From NCBI GenBank assembly GCA_020850415.1, contig JADZER010000037.1, positions 1 through 64,000 on the forward strand: 64,000 bases of DNA, read 5' to 3'. The position numbers were made by a program, and so were the translations under genes. Below are positions 8,595 through 15,175 of this stretch, piece after piece. The number at the start of each line of letters is the position of its first letter. The stretch's first letter is position 1. Origin of the DNA: Phycisphaerales bacterium (lineage in GTDB: Bacteria; Planctomycetota; Phycisphaerae; Phycisphaerales; UBA1924). A model generated the notes under the pieces. It saw only the letters and a program-made list of their open reading frames with translations. It had not been told where the DNA came from and ran no database searches.

Positions 8595-8621
8595 GAGCCT
8601 GGCAATGCCAGGGAGGTTGTG

Positions 8622-9188
8622 ATGGCCACGACAGACATCAAGCCGCCACGCGAGCGGCTGATCGAGGCGGCGGTGCGGCTGTTCAGCGAGGACGGGATCC
8701 GGGCGACCGGGATCGACCGGCTTCTGACCGAGGCCGGGGTCGCCAAGATGAGCCTGTACAAGCACTTCCAGAGCAAGGACGACCTGATCGTCGAGGCGCT
8801 GCGCCGGAAGGACGAACAGTTCCGGGAGACCTTCCGGGCGATGGTGGAAACCCGACACGACCCCCGGGCGAGGCTGCTGGGGGTGTTCGACGCCCAGGAG
8901 CGGTGGTTCGGGCATCCGGGGTTCCGGGGGTGCCTGTTTCTGAACGCGGCCGCGGAGCTGCCGGAGGGCGGCTGCCCGGCGCGCCGGGCGATCGCGGAGC
9001 ACAAGTCGTGGGTGCACGGGCAGCTCCGGGATCTGGCGCGGGAGGCGGGGGCGGGGGATGGTCTGGCCGATCAGCTCATGCTGCTGTTCGAGGGGGCGAT
9101 CATGCGGGCGTATGTGACGGGGGACCCGACGGTGGCGCGGGAGGCGAGGAAGGCCGCGGGTTTGCTGCTTGATGCAGAAAGCAGTTGA
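8622..9188 (+). CDS. TetR-family transcriptional regulator
   Basis: 188 aa. The N-terminal helix-turn-helix is at about 10-57 (GIRATGIDRLLTEAGVAKMS, then LYKHFQSKDDL), with a C-terminal ligand domain containing GHPGFRGCLFLNAAAEL, typical of the AcrR/TetR_C_33-like group. A cysteine at about residue 106 and another at 122 could sense electrophiles. The ATG at 8622 is preferred to the GTG three bases upstream because GGGAGG then has better spacing. It probably represses the divergent AhpD-like gene and itself through the site at 8480-8504. Confidence 0.9.
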   Translation: MATTDIKPPRERLIEAAVRLFSEDGIRATGIDRLLTEAGVAKMSLYKHFQSKDDLIVEALRRKDEQFRETFRAMVETRHDPRARLLGVFDAQERWFGHPGFRGCLFLNAAAELPEGGCPARRAIAEHKSWVHGQLRDLAREAGAGDGLADQLMLLFEGAIMRAYVTGDPTVAREARKAAGLLLDAESS

Positions 9189-9284
9189 ACGCGAAGGTCG
9201 CGAAGAGCGCGAAGGCACTGAGGCACGGAGGCGCGGAGTCCGAAACACTGTCTCTTCTTCGCGCTCTTCGCGACCTTCGCGTTC
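9187..9284. repeat. Perfect 28-bp inverted repeat between convergent genes
   Basis: Arms 9187-9214 and 9257-9284 are exact inverse copies built from GCGAAG-like steps (AACGCGAAGGTCGCGAAGAG). The 42-base loop holds CACTGAGGCACGGAGGCGCGGAG. The left arm starts inside the tetR stop codon, and the right arm ends 15 bases before the purB stop. It may serve as a bidirectional terminator and looks like a dispersed element. Confidence 0.88.
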
Positions 9285-9299
9285 ACTCTGATTCCGTGT

Positions 9300-11042
9300 T
9301 CAGACCCGGGGTCCTGAATCGCCCAGCTTGGCGATGGCGTCGGCGTACTGCTCGCGGAGGGGCTCGACGACCTCCTTGATGAAGCGTTCGGTCTGCTCGA
9401 CGGAGCGGCCGATGTAGTTCATGGGGTCCATCACGCCGTCCCAGTCGAGCTCGGCGCTGAGCAGGCCGCCGCGGGCCTTGGACTGGAAGGCGGGGTCGGC
9501 CTTGAGTCGGTCGAGCAGGTCGTTGTCGAGGCCCTGCTGCTTGACGCGCATGCCGGCCTCCTGGGCGTGGAGGCGGATGCGTTCGTGGTAGTCCTGCCGG
9601 TCGGCGCCGAGCTTGACGCAGGCCATGAGGATGTTCTCGGTGGCCATGAAGGGCAGCTCGGCCATGAGGTTCTTGCGGATGGTGGCCTCGTAGACGACCA
9701 GGCCGGACGCGACATTGTGCATGAGGTCGAGGGCCCCATCCAGAGCGAGGAAAGCCTCGGGCAGGCTGAGGCGGCGGTTGGAGGAGTCGTCGAGCGTGCG
9801 CTCGAGCCACTGGGTCGCGGCGGTGTCGTAGGCGTTGCCGACGAGGTTCATGACGAAGCGGGTGAGGCCGCAGATCCGCTCGCAGCGCATGGGGTTCCGC
9901 TTGTACGGCATGGCCGAGGAGCCGATCTGCTTGGACTCGAACGGCTCGTCGATCTCCTTGCGGTTGGAGAGCAGGCGGATGTCGGTGGCGATCTTGTGGA
10001 GGACGGCGGCGTTTGTCGCCAGCGAAGCGAGCACCCGAGTGTCAAACCACCTTGGGTAGGTCTGTCCTGTCAGGCCCAGAGTCGTCATCTTCACGAATGA
10101 CGCTTCGTCCCAGACCTCCGAGATGTCGGAGGCGCCTTTGGACAGCACCAGTTCTCCGTACGGCTGATTCGTCCTGTCTTTGAACCACGACTGCCGCTCT
10201 GTCTTCATTTCGTCGAAAGTGGAATGTGGCGTCGGATAGTGGCCGGTGGCACGAAGCAAGTGCCAGAGTGCCAAGGCCTCGAAACGAGTCACAGCGCCTG
10301 CGTCGTTGCCTAGAAGCGACATGAATGACGCTTGTGTTCCAGTAGCTCCTTTGAATCCGCGCAGGACAGTGGTCATTCTGTACTCGGCAATGCCGCCTTC
10401 AAGTGAGTCGTGCAGCTCACTCGCCCAGCCCGCGGCACGCCGGCCAACAGTGGTCGGCTGTGCGGGTTGGTAGTGGGTGAATCCGAGTGTGGGTGTTCCA
10501 GCGAAGCGTCCTGCAAACGAACCAAGTGCGCAGACCGCTCGCTGCACCTTTGTCCGAGCAAGAGCATGGGCTTCATCAATGATGAGAAGATCCGCATTGC
10601 ACACCACATCCTGGCTCGTCATCCCCAGGTGGATGATCGGCCGCGCCTTCGGGCACGAGTCGCCGAGGGCGTGGACATGGGCCATGACATCGTGGCGGAG
10701 GTCGCGTTCGTACCGCTCCGCGGCGTGCATCTCCTCGTCGGTGATCCCGCCGGGCCGGTTCACCACCGCCCGCAGCTCTTCAACCTGCTCCTTGGTGACC
10801 AACTGGTGGCACGGCTGTCCCAGCCGTGAGTCGGCTTCACGCCCGGCTGAGACAGCCGGGCCACCAACTCCGGCTGGGACAGCCGGGCCACCAAGCCCCA
10901 GCTCGTGCTGGGCCTCGGCGACCGCCAGCCAGATCCGCCGCCAGGTGTTGAACTTGTGCCGGGGCGACCAGAGCCGGAGCATCTCCGGGCTGGCGTTGCG
11001 GGAGGCGAGGGGCGAGGAGTAGGTGTCGTAGGGGTTGGTCAT
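9300..11042 (-). CDS. purB: Adenylosuccinate lyase with inserted repeat peptide
   Basis: 580 aa. It catalyses two fumarate-releasing steps of purine synthesis (SAICAR to AICAR, adenylosuccinate to AMP). Family landmarks are the region HLGMTSQDV, TLGFTHYQPAQPTTVGRR and the fumarase/ASL signature GSSAMPYKRNP. The N-terminus MTNPYDTYSSPLASRNAS is typical of the eukaryote-like type. Residues 51-80, between HELGL and LVTKEQ, are extra. They are encoded by 90 bases of palindromic repeat (10803-10892) and contribute a Gly/Ala/Pro-rich loop ending in GQPCHQ. The frame is intact, so the enzyme probably works, as this part lies outside the active-site motifs. Codon use from ~10000 to 10640 looks less GC-rich than the rest of the gene. 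The 5' end is duplicated at 11389-11446. Confidence 0.93.
   Translation of the reverse strand: MTNPYDTYSSPLASRNASPEMLRLWSPRHKFNTWRRIWLAVAEAQHELGLGGPAVPAGVGGPAVSAGREADSRLGQPCHQLVTKEQVEELRAVVNRPGGITDEEMHAAERYERDLRHDVMAHVHALGDSCPKARPIIHLGMTSQDVVCNADLLIIDEAHALARTKVQRAVCALGSFAGRFAGTPTLGFTHYQPAQPTTVGRRAAGWASELHDSLEGGIAEYRMTTVLRGFKGATGTQASFMSLLGNDAGAVTRFEALALWHLLRATGHYPTPHSTFDEMKTERQSWFKDRTNQPYGELVLSKGASDISEVWDEASFVKMTTLGLTGQTYPRWFDTRVLASLATNAAVLHKIATDIRLLSNRKEIDEPFESKQIGSSAMPYKRNPMRCERICGLTRFVMNLVGNAYDTAATQWLERTLDDSSNRRLSLPEAFLALDGALDLMHNVASGLVVYEATIRKNLMAELPFMATENILMACVKLGADRQDYHERIRLHAQEAGMRVKQQGLDNDLLDRLKADPAFQSKARGGLLSAELDWDGVMDPMNYIGRSVEQTERFIKEVVEPLREQYADAIAKLGDSGPRV
10803..10892. repeat. Palindromic repeat inserted in frame in purB
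   Basis: Three hairpin units occur in a row: GGCACGGCTG-TCC-CAGCCGTG, GCCCGGCTGAGACAGCCGGGC and CCGGCTGGGACAGCCGG, with GGTGGC / GCCACC at the outer borders. It is exactly 90 bases, or 30 codons. It resembles the GGTGGCACGGCTC... units in the glycosyltransferase gene at 12611-12741. Confidence 0.85.
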
Positions 11043-11049
11043 GGCGTGC

Positions 11050-11226
11050 TCACTCGCTCCCGTGCTGGTCAGTCGGGTCATCCTCGGTGCGGCCGTCGCC
11101 GGGCAGCATCCATTCGGTCGGCCGTCGCTTAGGGTATCCGTCGCGGGCGATGACCTCATCGGGGAGCTGGCACTCGCGCAGGGCCCACGGGCGGATCCGG
11201 CGTTTCTCGTGCAATGCCGTCCACAT
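11050..11226 (-). CDS. Small hypothetical protein upstream of purB
   Basis: 58 aa, starting MWTALHEKRRIRPWALRE; a GTG 12 bases further upstream is an alternative start. The composition looks like a real small charged protein (CQLPDEVIARDGYPKRRPTE) and its stop is eight bases before the purB start, consistent with an operon, but I recognise no family and see no clear Shine-Dalgarno. It lies wholly between the two copies of the purB 5' end, so it may belong to inserted DNA. Confidence 0.4.
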   Translation of the reverse strand: MWTALHEKRRIRPWALRECQLPDEVIARDGYPKRRPTEWMLPGDGRTEDDPTDQHGSE

Positions 11227-11289
11227 ACGCGATGTCACCGGAGGCCGGGCGGCTCATGCGGATCCCGTGCGGGCACCCGGAACGCCCTG

Positions 11290-11295
11290 TATAAT
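11290..11295 (+). promoter_or_regulatory. Consensus -10 TATAAT
   Basis: A perfect TATAAT, rare in this GC-rich window, lies 12 bases before a two-hairpin segment ending in a T-run. No obvious -35 is seen. Confidence 0.45.
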
Positions 11296-11301
11296 GATGG
11301 C

Positions 11302-11362
11302 AACAGCCCCGGAGATGGCATCTCCGGGATCCACGCCCCGTACCGCGGGGCGTGGCCTTTTG
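11302..11362 (+). ncRNA. Candidate small RNA with terminator
   Basis: Downstream of TATAAT there are two strong hairpins: CCCGGAGA/TCTCCGGG (11308-11328) and CCACGCCCC/GGGGCGTGG (11331-11355), followed by CCTTTT. A transcript of about 60 bases would consist almost entirely of these stems. It runs opposite to purB, upstream of the small gene. The region has no plus-strand coding potential. Expression is not shown by sequence alone. Confidence 0.38.
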
Positions 11363-11388
11363 TTGGAAGCGTGCGGATCGGCGAACGC

Positions 11389-11446
11389 CGGGCTGGCGTT
11401 GCGGGAGGCGAGGGGGGAGGAGTAGGTGTCGTAGGGGTTGGTCATG
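11389..11446 (-). pseudogene. Truncated duplicate of the purB 5' end
   Basis: 58 bases match 10986-11043 with one difference and encode MTNPYDTYSSPLASRNASP again, including the start codon. Beyond codon 19 the reading frame passes into unrelated sequence and stops near 11254. It is a direct repeat of the true purB start, separated from it by 345 bases that hold the small gene and the candidate small RNA. Confidence 0.85.
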
Positions 11447-11500
11447 ATCCGGGTGCTCCGACTGTGTCTGCCGGTGGTCGCGCCGCAAAGGCTCCGGGCA

Positions 11501-11755
11501 GCCCCAAAGGGGCTGAGGGCTGTAGCCACGGGTGCAGCGGTGCGGCTGCTCTGAGCCGCGAGCGAAACCCGTGGACGGCGAGGCTTGGAATCACAACCGC
11601 CCCGGCGGGGCGGAGGAAACTGCACGAAGCCGAGAAGCACGGCGGTTCCTCCGCCCCCCCGGGGCGGGCCCACGGCGTGGCGCTGTTCACCACGGGTTCC
11701 GCCCGCCTCTGGCAGGCTCCACCCGTGGCTACAGCCCTGCGCCCCTTCGGGGCGG
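11501..11755. repeat. Composite inverted-repeat element (MITE-like)
   Basis: Outer arms 11509-11534 and 11720-11745 are inverted copies of GGGGC..GGGCTGTAGCCACGGGTG with two mismatches. Nested inside are GAAACCCGTGGA/CCACGGGTTCCG and CCGCCCCGGCGGGGCGGAGGAA with its inverse. The ends carry GCCCCAAAGGGGC and GCCCCTTCGGGGC. A second partial copy of the right end is at 31112-31149. The element fills most of the gap between the purB region and the glycosyltransferase gene and has no credible gene inside. Confidence 0.8.
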
Positions 11756-11849
11756 CGGGTCCGATCCCGACAATACCAAGTCCGTTCCTCATCGAATGAG
11801 GCATTGTACGGGTCAATGGCCGATCCGGGTGGGTGGGCGGGGCGGCCAC

Positions 11850-11855
11850 TACACT
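11850..11855 (+). promoter_or_regulatory. Candidate -10 (TACACT), leaderless
   Basis: Six bases separate this hexamer from the ATG at 11862, and there is no Shine-Dalgarno. Confidence 0.48.
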
Positions 11856-11861
11856 TGCCGG

Positions 11862-14456
11862 ATGGACCGCGGGACCACCGTGACATCCTCCGGACTCGAG
11901 CGGCCCGTGCGGGTCGAGGCGCCCGTGCGCGCGGTGCGGGTCGCGGCGGTCGTGCCGTGCTTCAACCGGCCGGGGGATCTGGCGGCGCTCGCGGGGGATC
12001 TGGGGCGCTGCGAGCTGGGGTTGGCGGGGGGCACCGGCGGGACCCCGAGCTTGCGCCCGGGGGTCGTCGAGGCGGGGCTCGTCGAGGCGGTGCGGGTTGA
12101 GTTGTTGGTGGTGGTGGTGGACAACGCGTCGGAGCCGGCGCTGGAGATGCCGCGGCTGCCGGGGCGGATCACGACGCGCCTGGTGCGTCTGGCGAGCAAC
12201 ACCGGCGGATCGGGCGGCTACAACGCGGGGATGGCGATCGCAATGGAGGGCGAGCCGGACTACCTGTGGCTGGTGGACAGCGATGCGCGGGTCGAGTCGG
12301 ACACGCTGGTGCGCTTGCTCGCGGCGATGGAGGCCGACCGCTCGATCGTCGTCGCGGGGCCGGTGCTGGCCGATACCGAGACCGGCGCGGTGCAGGAGGT
12401 CGGCGGGCGGCTGGACCGCAAGACCGGGCGCTTCGGGCCGTGGGCGACGGCGGTCGAGGGGGACGAGCCGATCGGGTGCGATTATGTGGCCGCGTGCTGC
12501 GCGCTTGTGCGGGCGGATGCGGTGCGGCGGGTCGGGCTGATGCCGGATGTGTTCCTGAATGCCGACGATGTCGAGTGGTGTATGCGGCTGGCGCGGGAGG
12601 GGCTTGAGACTCACGGCTCGGAGAGCCGTGCCACCCAGAGCCGTGCCACCCAGAGCCGTGCCACCCAGAGCCGTGCCACCCAGAGCCGTGCCACCCAGAG
12701 CCGTGCCACCCAGAGCCGTGCCACCGAGAGCCGTGCCACCGTGGTGGTCGTGCCCGGCGCGCGGGCGGCGCACCCTCGGTTCGATCGGTTCGGCACGCTG
12801 CCGCGGTACTTCGGGGCGCGGAACGCCTTCGGCCCGATCGACGCGCTGGGGCTCGGGCGGGTGGTGCGTTTGCGCCGGGCGGCGCGCGAGGTGATGCGGG
12901 CGGTGAACCAGCATCTCATGGGCCGGGCCGACCTCGCGGCCCTGCATATCCGGGGTCTGCGCGACGCGGCGCGGGGGTGGGTGCGGGGGTTGCCCGCGGA
13001 CTTGCCCCGCGTCGAGGGCATGCGCCCGGTCGGGGGGTTGGGTGAGGCGCTGCGCGGGGCCGACCCCGAGCTTGCGCTCGGGGCTCGTAGCGCCGGGGCG
13101 GGCGCGTCTCTGGTGATCGAGTGGCCGCCGGAGGTCTCGGCGCCGGACCGGGCAGTCGTCCGCCGGGCGCTGGCGGACGCGGGGTTCGATGTCGACGGGG
13201 CGGCGCGGGCGCCGAGCCGGAGCATCGCGGCGTTCCTGCGGCGGGCGATCGCCGGGGCGCGGTACGAGCTCGCCGTCGTGCCTGCGAAGGGCTCCCCGGC
13301 GCACTGGCTGGTCGCGAGGGCGATGGTCGAGCTGGCGGGGACCGGCGCGGGGGCTGGGGCAGGTTTCGTGGTCCGGCGGGAGACGCGGTGGGCGATGCTG
13401 GCGCGGTGCGTTCTCGCCTGCGCGGCGGGGTCGTGGTGGGCGCTTCGGATCGCGGCCCGCGGGCGCCGGGTGTCGGTGTTGCCGACGGCGCAGGATGTCG
13501 GGCGGCTGGCGCCGATCGAGAGGTCCCCGAGCTTGCGCTCGGGGCTCGTAGAGGCATGCACGCAGGCCCGCACGGAGACATGCACGCTGTCGGTCGTGGT
13601 GCTCAGCTACAACCGCAGGGACGCGCTGCTGGAGACGCTGCGCCGGCTTCGGGCGGGCGCCGCGACACGGGACGCCGAGATCATCGTCGTCGATAACGCC
13701 TCGGCCGATGGGTCGGCGGACGCGGCGCGTGAGCACGCCCCGTGGGCAAGGCTGATCGCGCTCGACAGCAACCGGGCGATCGCCGGGTTCAACCGGGGGG
13801 TGGAGGCGGCTTCGGGGGAGCTGGTGCTGATCCTCGACGATGATGCGCGCCCGGACGACGCGGCGCTGGCCGGGGCGGTCTCGCTGCTCTCGCGGCGCGC
13901 CGACCTCGGGGCCGCGACACTGCTGCCGGTGCACCCGGCGACCGGGCGGGGCGAGTGGCCCTTCGGCGCGGGGCTGACCGGCCCTCGCGACGACTGGCCC
14001 GTGATGGGCTGCTGCAACCTCGTGCGCCGGGATGTGTGGCTGGCGGTGGGGGGGTACGACGAGTCGTTCTTCCTGTACCGCAACGATGTCGAGCTTGCGC
14101 TCAAGATCCTCGCGGCCGGGCGCGGCGTGCACTTCAACCCGGCCTGGCGGTGCGAGCACGATTCGCCGGGCGCGGGCGCCAAGAGCGCCCGGTGGTGCGA
14201 GCTGGCGACGCGGAACTGGGTGTGGCTCGCGCGCCGGCACGGGCGCGGGTGGCGGGCCGGCGCGGGCGTGCTGGCCGGCTGGGCGTGGGCGCACAAGCTC
14301 GCGGGGCTCTCGGCGCGGCGCCAGGTTGCGGTCGTGCGGGGCGGGTTGTCCGGCCTCGTGCGCGCGCCCTCGGGCCTCCCGAGCGCGGTGCGCCCCGACG
14401 GGCGGGCGTTCGCGTCGTTGCTGGCGCTTCGGTTTGGGCGCGGTGCGGGCCGGTGA
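11862..14456 (+). CDS. Two-domain family 2 glycosyltransferase
   Basis: 864 aa with two GT2 (GT-A) domains. The first, about 25-330, has VVPCFNRPGD, WLVDSDARVE (nucleotide-sugar DxD) and DVEWCMRLA. The second, about 572-800, has SVVVLSYNRRDA, LILDDDARPDD and NDVELALKIL. Such rhamnosyl/galactosyl-type enzymes build cell-surface glycans from NDP-sugars. The middle has weaker conservation. Residues ~251-293 are eight copies of a five-residue unit (SRATQ/SRATE) encoded by a 15-base tandem repeat. Three copies of another palindrome sit at 12043, 13064 and 13525. The upstream sequence has no Shine-Dalgarno, but TACACT lies at leaderless spacing. Its stop overlaps the GTG of the next gene. Confidence 0.87.
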   Translation: MDRGTTVTSSGLERPVRVEAPVRAVRVAAVVPCFNRPGDLAALAGDLGRCELGLAGGTGGTPSLRPGVVEAGLVEAVRVELLVVVVDNASEPALEMPRLPGRITTRLVRLASNTGGSGGYNAGMAIAMEGEPDYLWLVDSDARVESDTLVRLLAAMEADRSIVVAGPVLADTETGAVQEVGGRLDRKTGRFGPWATAVEGDEPIGCDYVAACCALVRADAVRRVGLMPDVFLNADDVEWCMRLAREGLETHGSESRATQSRATQSRATQSRATQSRATQSRATQSRATESRATVVVVPGARAAHPRFDRFGTLPRYFGARNAFGPIDALGLGRVVRLRRAAREVMRAVNQHLMGRADLAALHIRGLRDAARGWVRGLPADLPRVEGMRPVGGLGEALRGADPELALGARSAGAGASLVIEWPPEVSAPDRAVVRRALADAGFDVDGAARAPSRSIAAFLRRAIAGARYELAVVPAKGSPAHWLVARAMVELAGTGAGAGAGFVVRRETRWAMLARCVLACAAGSWWALRIAARGRRVSVLPTAQDVGRLAPIERSPSLRSGLVEACTQARTETCTLSVVVLSYNRRDALLETLRRLRAGAATRDAEIIVVDNASADGSADAAREHAPWARLIALDSNRAIAGFNRGVEAASGELVLILDDDARPDDAALAGAVSLLSRRADLGAATLLPVHPATGRGEWPFGAGLTGPRDDWPVMGCCNLVRRDVWLAVGGYDESFFLYRNDVELALKILAAGRGVHFNPAWRCEHDSPGAGAKSARWCELATRNWVWLARRHGRGWRAGAGVLAGWAWAHKLAGLSARRQVAVVRGGLSGLVRAPSGLPSAVRPDGRAFASLLALRFGRGAGR
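12043..12080. repeat. Palindrome CCCCGAGCTTGCGC..GGGG, copy 1
   Basis: A diverged copy of the element at 13064 and 13525, with an extra GTCGTCGAGGCGGGGCTCGTCGAGG tail. It encodes TPSLRPGVVEAG in the glycosyltransferase, between the first beta strand and VELLVVVVDNAS. Confidence 0.7.
12611..12741. repeat. 15-bp tandem repeat seeded by a palindrome
   Basis: It starts with the palindrome CACGGCTCGGAGAGCCGTG (12613-12631). Eight 15-base units of AGAGCCGTGCCACCC follow (12622-12741), the last two ending in CCACCG. One arm of a GGTGGCACGGCTC-type repeat has been amplified. The unit length keeps frame and gives (SRATQ)n. Copy number is likely to vary between strains. Confidence 0.93.
13064..13090. 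repeat. Palindromic 27-mer, copy 2
   Basis: CCCCGAGCTTGCGCTCGGGG followed by CTCGTAG. It is identical over 27 bases to copy 3 but read in another frame (DPELALGARSAG). Confidence 0.85.
13525..13551. repeat. Palindromic 27-mer, copy 3
   Basis: Identical to copy 2 and read in a different frame (SPSLRSGLVEA). It sits in the linker just before the second GT2 domain. Confidence 0.85.
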
Positions 14457-15028
14457 AGGTCGTTTGGAGCCATCCCGACGCGCTCGTGGCCCAGGCCGCC
14501 CGGGACCACCTCATCGCCCACGGCATTCTCGCGGCGGTCGTTACCCGCACCGAGGGGTTGCACGCAGGCATCACCGGCTACGAGGTGCTGCTGTGCTTCG
14601 GCAGGCAGGCCGACGCCGCGCAGGGGCTGCTGGCCGACGGCTCGTGGCGCCCGCAGAGCCTCGGCGAGGGCGGGTGGGACCATGCCGACGCCGCGCCCGA
14701 CCTCTCGAGGCTCGACGCGGTGTTCGCGCCGGAGTGCCCGGGCTGTCTGGCGCCGCTGCCCCTGGACGCGACGCTGGAGGCGTGCCCGGCCTGCGGCGGT
14801 CCGGTGGATGTGGCGGAGTTGATCGCGCAGATCCACGGCCCCGAGGCTCTGGAGGCGTGCTACGACGAGCCGGAGCCGACCGTCGCTGAGCCGGTGGTTG
14901 GCGGGTTTCACCTGCTGTGCCCGGGGTGTCAGTACCCGCTCGACGGCCTGGCGCGGGCGGGCGTGTGCCCGGAGTGCGGGCGGTCGTTCGACAAGGACCA
15001 GATCGTCCGTGATTTCCTGGGGCGGTGA
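14453..15028 (+). CDS. DUF2007-like / zinc-ribbon protein
   Basis: 191 aa from a GTG that overlaps the glycosyltransferase stop (GTGA). The N-terminal ~65 residues resemble the DUF2007 putative signal-transducing fold (KVVWSHPDALVAQAARDHLI). Two zinc-ribbon modules follow: CPGCLAPL...CPACGG (about 98-120) and CPGCQYPLDGL...CPECGRSF (about 158-180). The last has the same form as the ribbons in the proteins at 5363 and 22342. It probably acts as a small metal-binding adaptor; the partner is unknown. Translational coupling suggests a link with surface-glycan synthesis. Confidence 0.8.
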   Translation: MKVVWSHPDALVAQAARDHLIAHGILAAVVTRTEGLHAGITGYEVLLCFGRQADAAQGLLADGSWRPQSLGEGGWDHADAAPDLSRLDAVFAPECPGCLAPLPLDATLEACPACGGPVDVAELIAQIHGPEALEACYDEPEPTVAEPVVGGFHLLCPGCQYPLDGLARAGVCPECGRSFDKDQIVRDFLGR

Positions 15029-15175
15029 CTCGCCCTGGGCTTCCTCCGGATTTGGTGTTGAAATCGTCGGCACTTCCATGTAGGTTGGCCGGGGTAGTGC
15101 TCCGTGGAGGATCGGGGTGCGTCGCCGTCAACAGGGCGTCTGGCCGGACCATTCGCCGCAGGGAACGGAGGAATC

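Noticed and set aside
11254-11886. Minus-strand 210-residue frame spanning the composite repeat and the duplicated purB start
   Set aside because: It consists of repeat-derived low-complexity sequence joined to the copied purB N-terminus; there is no coherent protein.
12611-12741. CRISPR-like array
   Set aside because: The repeat units are contiguous 15-mers without spacers, and they are translated within a gene.
11442-14294. Very long minus-strand open frame opposite the glycosyltransferase gene
   Set aside because: It is an Arg/Pro/His-rich shadow of the high-GC plus-strand gene, with no start signal and no recognisable domain.
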